Positions 53,268 through 62,298 of a stretch of DNA of 64,000 bases are shown one piece after another (the stretch's first letter is position 1; every line of letters begins with the position of its first letter). Under the pieces are notes generated by a model. It was not told where the DNA came from, did not search any database, and worked only from the letters and a program-made list of their open reading frames with translations. The position numbers and the translations under genes were made by a program. Origin of the DNA: Rhizobium rhizogenes (lineage in GTDB: Bacteria; Pseudomonadota; Alphaproteobacteria; Rhizobiales; Rhizobiaceae); assembly GCF_002005205.3 (NCBI RefSeq), contig NZ_CP019702.2, forward strand, positions 1,864,001 through 1,928,000, given 5' to 3'.

Positions 53268-54698
53268 GTGAAGGAACACACTCGAAAGATCACGCCGGTT
53301 CTTCTTGCTGGCGGTGCCGGTTCGCGTCTCTGGCCTGTCTCGCGCGATCAGCTGCCCAAGCAGTTCCAGCCGCTGGTCGGCAATCTTTCGACCTATCAGC
53401 AGACGCTGATGCGGGTGGGCGACAAGGGGCTTTATGCCGAGCCGCTCGTCATCACCAACGAGGATTTCCGTTTTTTCGCCCGCCGTCAGGCGGAAGAGAT
53501 CGGCCTGCCGGCAACGGTGGTGCTTGAACCCGCCCGCCGCGACAGCGCTGCCGCCATGGCGGCTGCCGCCGTGCTGGCGGAGCGTCGTGAGCCGGGATGT
53601 CTGGTGCTGGCGCTCGCCGCCGACCATGTGGTGCTCGATGCTGACAAGTTCTCCGACGCCGTGAAACTCGGGGCCAAGGCTGCCGATCAGGGCAATATCG
53701 TCGTCTTCGGCCTGGTGCCGAGCGAGCCGCGCACCTCCTATGGTTATATCAAGCCGGGCGAGGCGATCGACGGCGAGGAGGACCTGAGCACGGTCGATGC
53801 CTTCGTGGAGAAGCCTGACATGAAGACGGCGATCTCCTATCTGGAAAAGGGCTATCTCTGGAACTCCGGCAACTTCCTGTTCCGTTCCGATGTGATGATC
53901 GCCGAGCTGAAGGCCTTCGCGCCGGAGATTCTTTCGGCGGTGACGCAGGCGGTCGAGCAATATGAAAGCGACCTCGGTTTTGTGCGTCTGCATCAGGAAA
54001 GCTTCGAGGCCTCGCCGAAAAATTCCATCGACTATGCGGTGATTGAAAAAACCAAACGCATGGCGGTGGTGCATGGCCATTTCCGCTGGTCGGATATTGG
54101 CAGCTGGGATGCGATCTGGGAGATCGCCGACAAGCGCGGCAATGACAATGCGCTGGAAGGCGATGGCGTCTTCATCGATTCCGAAGGCTGCCTCATTCAT
54201 TCCACGCAACTGCTGACGACGGTGGTGGGGGCGAAGGATCTGGTGGTGGTGGCCACCAAGGATGCGGTTCTGGTGGTGCCGAAGAACCGGGTGCAGGATG
54301 TGAAGGGTCTGGTGGAGACGCTGAAGGACGGCGAACATGCGCCGCAGACGCAGAGCCACAAGCGTGTTTATCGTCCCTGGGGTTATATCGAACACATGTA
54401 TGTGGACGAACGTTACCGGGTCGGCCACATCACGGTCGATCCCGGCCATCGGATCTCGTTCCAGAAACATTATCATCGCTCGGAACACTGGATCGTGGTC
54501 AAGGGCACGGCGACGGTGACGATGGGCGAGGAAACGCGGCTTCTGACGGAAAACCAGTCGGTCTATATCCCGATCGGTCAGCTGCACCGTCTGGCAAACG
54601 AGGGCCAGATCCCGCTCGAACTGGTCGAAATCCAGACAGGGGCCTATATCGGTGAGGATGATGTCATCCGCATCGAGGATGATTACAAGCGGCAATAA
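53268..54698 (+). CDS. manC: Mannose-1-phosphate guanylyltransferase / mannose-6-phosphate isomerase
   Basis: 476-residue bifunctional cytoplasmic enzyme that makes GDP-mannose for surface polysaccharides. The N-terminal nucleotidyltransferase has LLAGGAGSRLWPVSRDQLPK at residue 12 onward and FVEKPD near 180. The C-terminal type II isomerase cupin has GHRISFQKHYHRSEHW near 398, whose histidines bind metal. The start is GTG, preceded by GGAAAGG at a distance. It stands alone between the malic enzyme gene and a terminator, not in a polysaccharide cluster. Confidence 0.93.
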   Translation: MKEHTRKITPVLLAGGAGSRLWPVSRDQLPKQFQPLVGNLSTYQQTLMRVGDKGLYAEPLVITNEDFRFFARRQAEEIGLPATVVLEPARRDSAAAMAAAAVLAERREPGCLVLALAADHVVLDADKFSDAVKLGAKAADQGNIVVFGLVPSEPRTSYGYIKPGEAIDGEEDLSTVDAFVEKPDMKTAISYLEKGYLWNSGNFLFRSDVMIAELKAFAPEILSAVTQAVEQYESDLGFVRLHQESFEASPKNSIDYAVIEKTKRMAVVHGHFRWSDIGSWDAIWEIADKRGNDNALEGDGVFIDSEGCLIHSTQLLTTVVGAKDLVVVATKDAVLVVPKNRVQDVKGLVETLKDGEHAPQTQSHKRVYRPWGYIEHMYVDERYRVGHITVDPGHRISFQKHYHRSEHWIVVKGTATVTMGEETRLLTENQSVYIPIGQLHRLANEGQIPLELVEIQTGAYIGEDDVIRIEDDYKRQ

Positions 54699-54729
54699 TA
54701 TCGCCGGCCGCATTGAACCCGTATGATCG

Positions 54730-54763
54730 AAGGCGAGCCGGAGTTCTGTCCGGCTCGCCTTTT
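54730..54763 (+). terminator. Rho-independent terminator after manC
   Basis: A perfect 13-base-pair stem (AAGGCGAGCCGGA with TCCGGCTCGCCTT), 6-base loop, then TT. It lies between convergent genes and ends 5 bases before the stop of the opposite gene, so it may serve both. Confidence 0.85.
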
Positions 54764-54767
54764 CCGT

Positions 54768-55505
54768 TCACGAAGCCAATGCGTTCACACAATGGGCAAA
54801 GGCATGGGAAAACATCGCCGCCTCCAGTCCCTGGCGCCAGAACAGCCACCCGAACAACAGGCCGGGTATGAAATTGGTGAGCAGGATCGCGGCGATAAGT
54901 GCCGGTTGCGGCTGGGCGGCGATCGCGAACAGAAACGGCAGATGACCGGCGGCGAAGAGGGCGGCTGCCATGGTGACGGCGGCCCACAAAATCGGCGGAC
55001 GGACTTCTCCCTTGCCTGTCAGACGCCAGAGTACCCATGCGAAAAACGACATCAGGCCCCATCGGGTCAGCAATTCCTCGGTAATCCCGCCATAGAGTAT
55101 CCGGGTTGCCAGCGGCACGGGAAAAGCGCTCATGCCCGCCACCGTCGCCGTATCTGTCACTGATGGCAGGATAATCCGTGCATAGGCGATCATCAGGAGG
55201 CCGACAGCAAGCCCGGTGAGCAGCGCGGCCGGCAACTGTCTTTGCAGCGCGAGGCGTTGGTTATTTCCCCGCAGTAGCGCGTCGATCAGCGGTGTACCAA
55301 GCCCGACCTTTGCCGCAAGAGCCTGACCGACCGCAACGGCAGCCACGGTCAGTATCGTCGGTTGCACAAGTATCAGCGCGCGCATCATCTGCGAAAGTTG
55401 CTCTCCCGGCACAAGCTGCGCGAAACCTGCCAGCCATAGCGAGGCGACCCCCACCAGGCCGATGATCAAAAGAATGTGCCAGTTTTTCATTTTCGTTTTG
55501 CCCAT
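54768..55505 (-). CDS. CPBP family intramembrane metalloprotease
   Basis: 245-residue multi-pass membrane protein (about seven segments). All family motifs are present: E143-E144 with R148 (TEELLTRW), F184 to H188 (FAAGH), and H234/H238 with N241 (SHAFAHCVN), which form a metal site inside the membrane. Bacterial members process prenylated or membrane peptides, or give bacteriocin self-immunity; the role here is unknown. An in-frame ATG 15 bases later is also possible; neither has a clear Shine-Dalgarno. Convergent with manC. Confidence 0.83.
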   Translation of the reverse strand: MGKTKMKNWHILLIIGLVGVASLWLAGFAQLVPGEQLSQMMRALILVQPTILTVAAVAVGQALAAKVGLGTPLIDALLRGNNQRLALQRQLPAALLTGLAVGLLMIAYARIILPSVTDTATVAGMSAFPVPLATRILYGGITEELLTRWGLMSFFAWVLWRLTGKGEVRPPILWAAVTMAAALFAAGHLPFLFAIAAQPQPALIAAILLTNFIPGLLFGWLFWRQGLEAAMFSHAFAHCVNALAS

Positions 55506-55670
55506 TTATCCGCAGACCCGGTATCGATGCGGGAGACGGCCGCAGCCTCAGACTTTAAAGAGCCAGCATTGCCAGTAAGTTACGCGATGAAATGAGGATT
55601 TTCCCGCCGCCGGCCCGCACGGTTTCCCGGCCTGTAAAAGCCCCGAAATGACCCTGAATAGATTCGTATC

Positions 55671-55686
55671 TTAGGCGGTTGCCTAA
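55671..55686. promoter_or_regulatory. Palindrome upstream of the sugar importer operon
   Basis: TTAGGC, GGTT, GCCTAA: perfect 6-base arms, 55 bases before the binding-protein gene, in the promoter region. A candidate regulator site, weaker than the one at 55710. Confidence 0.3.
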
Positions 55687-55709
55687 TCAAAAATCTTCGC
55701 ATACGTTCC

Positions 55710-55725
55710 AACTGCAACGTTTCAG
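55710..55725. promoter_or_regulatory. Candidate LacI-type operator 1
   Basis: AACTGCAACGTTTCAG: an imperfect palindrome with centre AACGTT, just before the Shine-Dalgarno of the binding-protein gene. It matches the site at 57090-57105 at 14 of 16 bases and has the same position relative to the downstream gene. Confidence 0.5.
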
Positions 55726-55740
55726 TGAGGGAGGAGACTC

Positions 55741-56973
55741 ATGCGAATGCGTGTTATTTCTGCGGCCTTTTTGGCCAGTGTCATGATTCCGGCGGGCATG
55801 GCCGGAGCCACCGATCTTGAGGTGACCCATTGGTGGACATCGGGCGGCGAAGCCGCAGCGGTGGCCGAGCTTGCCAAGGCTTTCGATGCGACCGGCAATA
55901 AATGGGTGGATGGCGCGATTGCCGGTTCGGGCGGCACGGCCCGTCCGATCATGATCAGCCGCATCACCGGCGGCGACCCGATGGGCGCCACGCAGTTCAA
56001 CCATGGCCGGCAGGCGGAAGAGCTGGTGCAGGCCGGCCTGATGCGCGACCTTTCCGACGTTGCCGAAAAGGGCAAGTGGAAAGAGGTCATCAAGCCGGCA
56101 AGCCTGCTCGACAGCTGCACGATCGACGGCAAGATTTATTGCGCGCCGGTCAACATCCATTCCTGGCAATGGCTGTGGCTTTCCAACGAAGCCTTCAAGA
56201 AGGCGGGCGTCGAGGTTCCGAAGAACTGGACGGAATTCGTCGCGGCCGCACCGGCGCTGAAAAAGGCCGGCATCCAGCCGCTCGCCCTTGGCGGGCAGGC
56301 ATGGCAGGCCAACGGCCTGTTCGACACGCTGACGCTTTCGATCGGCGGCAAGGACCTCTATCAGAAAGTCTATGGCGACAAGGATGCCGAAGCGGCAGCC
56401 GGCCCCGAGATGGCGAAGATTTTCGCGGCGGCCGTCGAGGCCCGCGATATGGCCAGGGGCACCAATGTTCAGGACTGGAACCAGGCCACCAACATGGTGA
56501 TAACAGGCAAGGCTGGCGGCCAGATCATGGGTGACTGGGCGCAGGGCGAATTCCAGCTGGCCAACCAGAAGGCCGGTGCGGATTATTCCTGCCTGCCGGG
56601 TCTGGGCCTCAACGACTATATCACCACGGGCGGCGACGCCTTTTATTTCCCGGTGCTGAAGGACGAGGCGAAAACCAAGGCGCAGGACGTGCTGGCAGAA
56701 ACCATCGTCGATCCGAAAACGCAGGTCGCCTTCAACCTGAAGAAGGGCTCGCTGCCGATCCGTGGCGACGTCGATCTCAATGCCGCCAATGACTGCATGA
56801 AGAAGGGTCTGGAAATTCTGGCCAAGGGCAATGCGCTGACCAGCACCGACCAGCTGGTTTCTGCCGATACGCAGAAACAGAAGGAGGACCTGATGGCGGA
56901 ATTCTTCGCGGGCTCGATGTCGGCGGAAGATGGGCAGAAGCGTTTCGCGAGCATTATCAGCTCGGCTGACTGA
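55741..56973 (+). CDS. Sugar ABC transporter substrate-binding protein (GtsA-like)
   Basis: 410 residues of the family 1 sugar-binding proteins, nearest in type to glucose/mannose-binding proteins such as Pseudomonas GtsA: THWWTSGGEAAAVAEL near residue 30 and APVNIHSWQWLWLSN near 137. Signal peptide MRMRVISAAFLASVMIP, with cleavage likely after MAGA (about residue 22). GAGGGAGGAG precedes the ATG. First gene of a six-gene operon with two permeases, an ATPase, an epimerase-like enzyme and a dehydrogenase. Confidence 0.92.
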   Translation: MRMRVISAAFLASVMIPAGMAGATDLEVTHWWTSGGEAAAVAELAKAFDATGNKWVDGAIAGSGGTARPIMISRITGGDPMGATQFNHGRQAEELVQAGLMRDLSDVAEKGKWKEVIKPASLLDSCTIDGKIYCAPVNIHSWQWLWLSNEAFKKAGVEVPKNWTEFVAAAPALKKAGIQPLALGGQAWQANGLFDTLTLSIGGKDLYQKVYGDKDAEAAAGPEMAKIFAAAVEARDMARGTNVQDWNQATNMVITGKAGGQIMGDWAQGEFQLANQKAGADYSCLPGLGLNDYITTGGDAFYFPVLKDEAKTKAQDVLAETIVDPKTQVAFNLKKGSLPIRGDVDLNAANDCMKKGLEILAKGNALTSTDQLVSADTQKQKEDLMAEFFAGSMSAEDGQKRFASIISSAD

Positions 56974-57089
56974 TTGTGATCTCTCCGGATCGGGGAGTGG
57001 TTCACCGCTCCCCGATCCAACGTCCGGTCTGTGCGATAATTACCGGCACGGACCAGGTTTCATGCGGCAAGGTTTTTTGCTTGGCTGCG

Positions 57090-57105
57090 AACTGTAACGT
57101 TACAG
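57090..57105. promoter_or_regulatory. Candidate LacI-type operator 2
   Basis: CTGTAACGTTACAG at 57092-57105 is a perfect 14-base palindrome in the gap between the binding-protein and first permease genes, overlapping the start of the AGGAGAAGG ribosome-binding site. TGTAACGTTACA-like sequences are typical of LacI-family regulators of sugar genes. Confidence 0.6.
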
Positions 57106-57116
57106 GAGAAGGTAAC

Positions 57117-58019
57117 ATGGCAGGACAAGCGCGCTCCGGGCGCCCCAATCAGCTCTTTCGCAATCTTAATTCCAAGATTGCCTCCATTCCCATGATCTTG
57201 ACCGCCATGGTGATCTTCCTCGGCGGCACGATCTGGACGGTGGTTTATTCCTTCACCAATTCCAAGCTTCTGCCGCGCGCGAGTTTCATCGGTTTCGACC
57301 AATATGAGCGTTTGTGGGCCGCGCCGCGCTGGATCGTATCCATCCAGAATCTGGCGATCTACGGCGTGCTGTCGCTGATCTTCAGCCTTGTCATCGGCTT
57401 TGTGCTGGCGGCGCTGATGGATCAGAAAATCCGTTTCGAAAACACCTTCCGCACCATTTTCCTCTATCCCTTCGCCCTGTCCTTCATCGTCACCGGCCTT
57501 GTCTGGCAATGGCTGCTGAACCCGGAATTCGGCATCCAGTCCGTGGTCCGCTCGATGGGCTGGGAAAGCTTCACCTTCGATCCGCTCTATAATTCCCAGA
57601 TCGTCATCTACGGCATCCTGATTGCCGCGCTCTGGCAGGGCACCGGGCTCGTCATGTGCCTGATGCTGGCGGGCCTTCGCGGTATCGATGAGGATATCTG
57701 GAAGGCGGCGCGCGTCGACGGCATTCCGATGTGGAAGACCTATATTCTCATCATCATTCCCATGATGCGGCCGGTCTTCATCACCACGCTGGTCATCATC
57801 GCCAGCGGCATCGTCAAGGTCTACGATCTGGTGGTGGCGCAGACCAGCGGCGGGCCGGGCATCGCCTCCGAAGTGCCGGCGAAATATGTCTATGACTACA
57901 TGTTCCAGGCGCAAAATCTGGGGCAGGGCTTCGCAGCCTCCACCATGATGCTTCTGACGGTCGCGATCATCATCATTCCATGGGCCTACCTCGAATTCGG
58001 AGGCAAGAAGCGTGGCTAA
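57117..58019 (+). CDS. Sugar ABC transporter permease (MalF type)
   Basis: 300 residues, six membrane segments after a basic N-terminus. The EAA loop DEDIWKAARVDGIPMWKTYI is near residue 200. A frame extends 141 bases upstream over the operator, but ATG 57117 has AGGAGAAGG before it. It overlaps the next permease gene by 8 bases. Confidence 0.93.
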   Translation: MAGQARSGRPNQLFRNLNSKIASIPMILTAMVIFLGGTIWTVVYSFTNSKLLPRASFIGFDQYERLWAAPRWIVSIQNLAIYGVLSLIFSLVIGFVLAALMDQKIRFENTFRTIFLYPFALSFIVTGLVWQWLLNPEFGIQSVVRSMGWESFTFDPLYNSQIVIYGILIAALWQGTGLVMCLMLAGLRGIDEDIWKAARVDGIPMWKTYILIIIPMMRPVFITTLVIIASGIVKVYDLVVAQTSGGPGIASEVPAKYVYDYMFQAQNLGQGFAASTMMLLTVAIIIIPWAYLEFGGKKRG

Positions 58020-58953
58020 TATCAGCACATTGAACACGGTTGTCGCCGCAAACGATGCGGTTTCCAAGGAGCTTTCCGGCCCGCGCGGCAAGAAGCCGAA
58101 GAAGGCTTTTTCCCGCCGCAACATTATTCTCTACGGCACGCTGTTCGTGGCTGCCGCCTATTATCTGCTGCCGCTCTACGTGATGGTGGTCACCTCTCTG
58201 AAGGGCATGCCGGAAATCCGGCTCGGCAACATTTTCGCGCCGCCGGTGGAAATCACCTTCGAGCCCTGGGTGAAGGCCTGGGCCAATGCCTGCACCGGCT
58301 TGAACTGCGATGGGCTTTCGCGTGGCTTCTGGAATTCGGTGCGTATCCTCGTGCCTTCGGTGGTGATCTCGATCATCGTCGCTTCCGTCAGCGGCTACGC
58401 CATGGCCAACTGGAAATTCAAGGGATCGGAACTGTTCTTCTCGATCCTCATCATCGGTGCGTTCATTCCCTATCAGGTGATGATCTATCCGATCGTCATC
58501 GTGCTGCGTGAAATGGGTGTCTACGGCACGCTGACCGGCCTCGTCATGGTTCACACCATCTTCGGCATGCCGATCCTGACACTGCTGTTCCGCAATTACT
58601 TCGCCTCGCTGCCGGAGGAATTGTTCAAGGCGGCGCGTATCGATGGCGCGAATTTCTGGCAGATCTATTTCCGCATCATGCTGCCCATGTCGCTGCCGAT
58701 CTTCGTCGTGGCGATGATCCTGCAGGTGACCGGCATCTGGAACGACTTCCTGTTCGGCGTGGTGTTCACGCGGCCGGAATATTACCCGATGACGGTGCAG
58801 CTCAATAACATCGTCAACTCCGTGCAGGGCGTGAAGGAATACAACGTCAACATGGCCGCAACCCTTCTGACGGGTGCCGTGCCGCTGATCGTCTATTTCG
58901 TCTCCGGCAGGCTATTCGTGCGCGGCATTGCCGCAGGCGCAGTAAAAGGTTGA
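58012..58953 (+). CDS. Sugar ABC transporter permease (MalG type)
   Basis: 313 residues: an N-terminal cytoplasmic tail of about 40 residues, then six membrane segments. The EAA loop LPEELFKAARIDGANFWQIY is near residue 205. Two cysteines (NACTGLNC) lie in the periplasmic loop after segment 1. It completes the channel with the preceding permease and ends 5 bases before the ATPase start. Confidence 0.93.
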   Translation: MANISTLNTVVAANDAVSKELSGPRGKKPKKAFSRRNIILYGTLFVAAAYYLLPLYVMVVTSLKGMPEIRLGNIFAPPVEITFEPWVKAWANACTGLNCDGLSRGFWNSVRILVPSVVISIIVASVSGYAMANWKFKGSELFFSILIIGAFIPYQVMIYPIVIVLREMGVYGTLTGLVMVHTIFGMPILTLLFRNYFASLPEELFKAARIDGANFWQIYFRIMLPMSLPIFVVAMILQVTGIWNDFLFGVVFTRPEYYPMTVQLNNIVNSVQGVKEYNVNMAATLLTGAVPLIVYFVSGRLFVRGIAAGAVKG

Positions 58954-58958
58954 GCTAT

Positions 58959-60047
58959 ATGAACAAAAGCGTTTCCATCCGCGATCTTTCCCTGTCCTTC
59001 GGTGCCGTTACCGTGCTGAAAGACCTCAATCTCGATATTTACGACGGTGAGTTCCTCGTGCTGCTCGGCTCTTCCGGCTGCGGCAAGTCGACCCTCCTCA
59101 ACTGCATCGCCGGGCTTCTGGAGCCGACCGACGGGCAAATCTTCATCAAGGACCGCAACGTTACCTGGGAGGAGCCGAAGGATCGCGGCATCGGCATGGT
59201 GTTCCAGTCCTATGCGCTTTATCCGCAGATGACGGTGGAGAAGAACCTGTCCTTCGGCCTTCAGGTCGCCAAGGTGCCGAAAGAGGAGATTGACCGCCGC
59301 GTCAAAAGGGCGGCCGGCATCCTCCAGATCGAGCCGCTGCTGAAACGCAAACCGGCCGAGCTTTCCGGCGGCCAGCGCCAGCGTGTCGCCATCGGCCGGG
59401 CGCTGGTGCGGGATGTGGATGTGTTCCTGTTTGACGAACCGCTTTCCAACCTCGACGCCAAGCTGCGCTCGGAGCTGCGCGTGGAAATCAAGCGGCTGCA
59501 CCAGTCGCTGAAGAACACCATGATCTATGTGACGCACGATCAGATCGAGGCGCTGACGCTGGCGGATCGCATCGCCATCATGAAAAGCGGCGTCATCCAG
59601 CAGCTGGCTGACCCCGTCACCATCTATAACAAGCCGCGGAACCTCTTCGTTGCCGGTTTCATCGGTTCGCCGTCGATGAATTTCCTGCGTGGTGAGTTGA
59701 TCGAGAAGGACGGCAAGGTGGTATTCACCACCAATGGCGTGACTTTCGCGCTTGAGGGCTATCATGCGGAAACGCCGCTTGCCGCCGGCCGTGCCGTGGT
59801 ACTCGGCGTGCGTCCCGAACATGTCCGTGTCGATGCCGATATCCTCAGTGGCGAAGTGCATGAGGCCGTTGTCGATATCGAGGAGCCGATGGGCGCCGAC
59901 AATCTGATCTGGCTGAAACATGCCGGGCATACCATGTCCGTGCGTGTCGGTGGCCACAGGCGGTTTTCGCCGGGCACGAAGGTGCGCCTCGGCCTCGACA
60001 TGGCCATGGCGTCGCTGTTCGACGCGCAAAGCGAGGAACGGCTTTAG
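58959..60047 (+). CDS. Sugar ABC transporter ATP-binding protein (MalK/UgpC type)
   Basis: 362 residues. Walker A GSSGCGKST at residues 37-45, LSGGQRQRV near 134, Walker B VFLFDEPLSNLD near 153, THDQIEALTLADR near 190, and a C-terminal TOBE-type regulatory region. An in-frame TTG nine bases earlier is the only rival start. ATPase of the importer at 55741-58953. Confidence 0.94.
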   Translation: MNKSVSIRDLSLSFGAVTVLKDLNLDIYDGEFLVLLGSSGCGKSTLLNCIAGLLEPTDGQIFIKDRNVTWEEPKDRGIGMVFQSYALYPQMTVEKNLSFGLQVAKVPKEEIDRRVKRAAGILQIEPLLKRKPAELSGGQRQRVAIGRALVRDVDVFLFDEPLSNLDAKLRSELRVEIKRLHQSLKNTMIYVTHDQIEALTLADRIAIMKSGVIQQLADPVTIYNKPRNLFVAGFIGSPSMNFLRGELIEKDGKVVFTTNGVTFALEGYHAETPLAAGRAVVLGVRPEHVRVDADILSGEVHEAVVDIEEPMGADNLIWLKHAGHTMSVRVGGHRRFSPGTKVRLGLDMAMASLFDAQSEERL

Positions 60048-60104
60048 GCGCCCTACTTTTCCCCCACACACAATCCCAAGACCAACATCTCTATGGAGGA
60101 GACA

Positions 60105-60869
60105 ATGACAGAACTCGGTTTTCAGCTTTACAGCGCCCGCAATTTCCAGCCGTTTTCCAATATTCTGAAGAAGCTCTCGGCGGCGGGTTACAAACAGGTC
60201 GAAGGTTATGGCGCCATGTATGCCTCGCTGGATGATGCCGGTTTGAAGGGCCTGCGCGCCGAACTTGATGCCAATGGCCTTTCCATGCCGACGGGTCATT
60301 TCGGCCTCGATCTTCTTGAGGGCGATCCGAAAAAGGCGCTCAATATTGCCAAGGTTCTGGGCGTGGAGGCGATCTATTGCCCTTACCTGATGCCCGACCA
60401 GCGCCCGGCGGATGCCGCTGGCTGGTTCGCTTTCGGCAAGCGCCTGCAGGAAGCCGGCAAGCCTTTCGTGGATGCCGGGCTGATTTTCGGCTGGCATAAC
60501 CACGATTTCGAGTTCAAGGCGCTTGCCGATGGCTCCACCGCGCAAGAGCAGATTCTGGCCGGCGGACCGGACCTGAAGTGGGAAGCGGATATCGCCTGGA
60601 TTATCAGAGGCAATGCCGATCCGCTCGCCTGGATCGAGAGTTACGGCAAGCGCATCACCGCCGTGCACGTGAAGGACATCGCACCGTCGGGCGAGAATGC
60701 GGATGAAGACGGCTGGGCCGATGTCGGCCATGGCACGGTGGACTGGAAGGGCCTCGTCGCGGCGCTGAAGGCGAAATCCGCCACGAAACATTTCGTGGTC
60801 GAACACGACAATCCAAAAGACATCGACCGGCTGATCACCCGCTCGATCGCCTCGTTCAAAACCTACTAA
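60105..60869 (+). CDS. TIM-barrel sugar isomerase/epimerase-like protein
   Basis: 254 residues of the xylose isomerase-like (AP endonuclease 2) fold. Metal-site regions: GWHNHDFEF near residue 131, WEADIAWI near 164, HVKDIAP near 190, and FVVEHDNP near 231. Family members epimerise or dehydrate keto-sugars and inositols. GGAGGAG precedes the ATG. The pairing with a Gfo/Idh/MocA dehydrogenase gene 23 bases downstream is a common arrangement for sugars that are first oxidised to a keto form, then rearranged. Confidence 0.88.
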   Translation: MTELGFQLYSARNFQPFSNILKKLSAAGYKQVEGYGAMYASLDDAGLKGLRAELDANGLSMPTGHFGLDLLEGDPKKALNIAKVLGVEAIYCPYLMPDQRPADAAGWFAFGKRLQEAGKPFVDAGLIFGWHNHDFEFKALADGSTAQEQILAGGPDLKWEADIAWIIRGNADPLAWIESYGKRITAVHVKDIAPSGENADEDGWADVGHGTVDWKGLVAALKAKSATKHFVVEHDNPKDIDRLITRSIASFKTY

Positions 60870-60892
60870 GTCTCACATTTCGGAGTTTCATC

Positions 60893-62026
60893 ATGGCCAG
60901 GGATCTTGGCGTCGGCATCATCGGATGCGGCAATATCTCGTCTGCATATTTTTCGCTGGCACCGCTCTTCAAGGGTATCAAGGTGCTCGCCTGCGCCGAC
61001 CTCAACCGCAATGCGGCGGAGCTGAGGGCGGAAGAATTCGGCGTTGTCGCGCAGTCCATCGAGGAACTGCTCGCCAACAAGGACATTGACGTGGTGGTGA
61101 ACCTCACCATTCCCGCCGCGCATTTTCCGGTATCGAAAGCAGCCCTCGAGGCGGGCAAACACGTCTATTCGGAAAAGCCGCTGGTGCTGTCACTGGAGGA
61201 AGGCGAGGAGCTGCGGCGCATCGCCCGCGAGAAGAAGCTTTCCGTCGGCTGCGCGCCGGACACGTTCCTCGGCGGTGCGCACCAGCTTGCCCGGCAATAT
61301 ATCGACGACGGCAAGGTCGGGCGCATCACGTCAGGCACATGCCATGTGATGAGCCCTGGCATGGAGATGTGGCACCCCAATCCGGGCTTCTTCTTCCTGA
61401 AGGGCGGCGGGCCGATCCTTGATCTCGGCCCCTATTACGTTGCCAATCTCATCAACCTCATCGGCCCGGTCAAACGTGTCGGCGCGCTGACCACGATGGC
61501 GAACCCCACCCGTACGGTGACCAGCCAGCCACTCAACGGCGAGATCATTCCGGTCGAAACACCGACCAATATCCACGCCCTGCTGGAATTCGTGAACGGC
61601 GCGACGATCACGCTTTCGGCCAGCTGGGATGTCTGGTCGCATCGCCACGCCAATATGGAGCTTTATGGCACGGAAGGCTCGATCTACGTGCCGGACCCGA
61701 ACTTCTTCGGCGGTGTGGTCGAAGCCAGCGGCCGCGACAAGAATATCCAGCCGCTGGAAGACTGGGCGCATCCTTTCGGTATTGCCAACCAGGAAAGCCC
61801 GAACGGGCCGCGCGCCAATTACCGCACTGCAGGCCTTGCCGATATGGCGATTGCAATCCTTGAAGGCCGCGATGCCCGTTGCTCGCTCGATCGCTCGCTG
61901 CACGGTATCGACGTGATGACCTCGATCCTGAAATCGGGGGAAGAGGGCCGTTTCATCGAGATGACGACCACCTGCACCCAGCCGGCGGCACTCGGCATCG
62001 AGGAGGCGCGGGCGCTGCTGCGCTAA
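60893..62026 (+). CDS. Gfo/Idh/MocA family oxidoreductase
   Basis: 377-residue cytoplasmic NAD(P)-dependent dehydrogenase for sugars or inositols. N-terminal Rossmann motif GVGIIGCGNIS near residue 6, the EKPL motif (YSEKPLVLSLEEGEEL) near 93 with its catalytic-type Lys, and LDLGPYYVANLINLIG near 178 with the conserved Asp and Tyr. Last gene of the sugar operon. It probably oxidises the imported sugar or reduces a keto intermediate; direction and substrate are not shown by the sequence. Confidence 0.92.
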   Translation: MARDLGVGIIGCGNISSAYFSLAPLFKGIKVLACADLNRNAAELRAEEFGVVAQSIEELLANKDIDVVVNLTIPAAHFPVSKAALEAGKHVYSEKPLVLSLEEGEELRRIAREKKLSVGCAPDTFLGGAHQLARQYIDDGKVGRITSGTCHVMSPGMEMWHPNPGFFFLKGGGPILDLGPYYVANLINLIGPVKRVGALTTMANPTRTVTSQPLNGEIIPVETPTNIHALLEFVNGATITLSASWDVWSHRHANMELYGTEGSIYVPDPNFFGGVVEASGRDKNIQPLEDWAHPFGIANQESPNGPRANYRTAGLADMAIAILEGRDARCSLDRSLHGIDVMTSILKSGEEGRFIEMTTTCTQPAALGIEEARALLR

Positions 62027-62036
62027 GCCCCCGTTT

Positions 62037-62079
62037 ACAAAAAAGAAGGCCCGGCGTACTGCCAGTCCGCCGGGCCTTC
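62037..62079 (-). terminator. Terminator for the minus-strand small genes
   Basis: A perfect 12-base-pair stem (GAAGGCCCGGCG at 62045-62056 with CGCCGGGCCTTC at 62068-62079), 11-base loop. The run of A residues at its left reads as a T run on the minus strand, so it ends transcription of the two small genes; read from the plus side it also stands 18 bases after the dehydrogenase gene and can act as a weaker terminator. Confidence 0.8.
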
Positions 62080-62127
62080 CCCGCTCAGCCGGTTGCGGCG
62101 AGCGTCGCGTGTTCGGGCTTGAACTCC

Positions 62128-62298
62128 TTAAAAGCCGATGAAAAGCCCCAGCCACCGTGCAACGGTTCTGATCATCCAGATCAGGAACACGAACGGGGCT
62201 ATGCCAACCGCTGCGACGAGTGCCGCCGAGGCGACAACCAGCGCAGCGGTGAGATTGCGCCTGAACCGATGGCGTTTTGTGTCGAGGGCCTTATCCAT
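62128..62298 (-). CDS. Small membrane protein of unknown function (56 residues)
   Basis: MDKALDTKRHRFRRN, then a hydrophobic stretch (about residues 16-42: LTAALVVASAALVAAVG and PFVFLIWM) and a short tail RTVARWLGLFIGF. One membrane helix, possibly two. A basic N-terminus suggests a cytoplasmic start. It begins inside the last codons of the gene at 62291 (ATGGATAA), and a terminator follows 50 bases after its stop. A longer in-frame start adds five residues. I do not recognise it. Confidence 0.6.
   Translation of the reverse strand: MDKALDTKRHRFRRNLTAALVVASAALVAAVGIAPFVFLIWMIRTVARWLGLFIGF

Noticed and set aside
58893-60806. 637-codon minus-strand open frame
   Set aside because: Antisense to the ATPase and epimerase genes; no motif.
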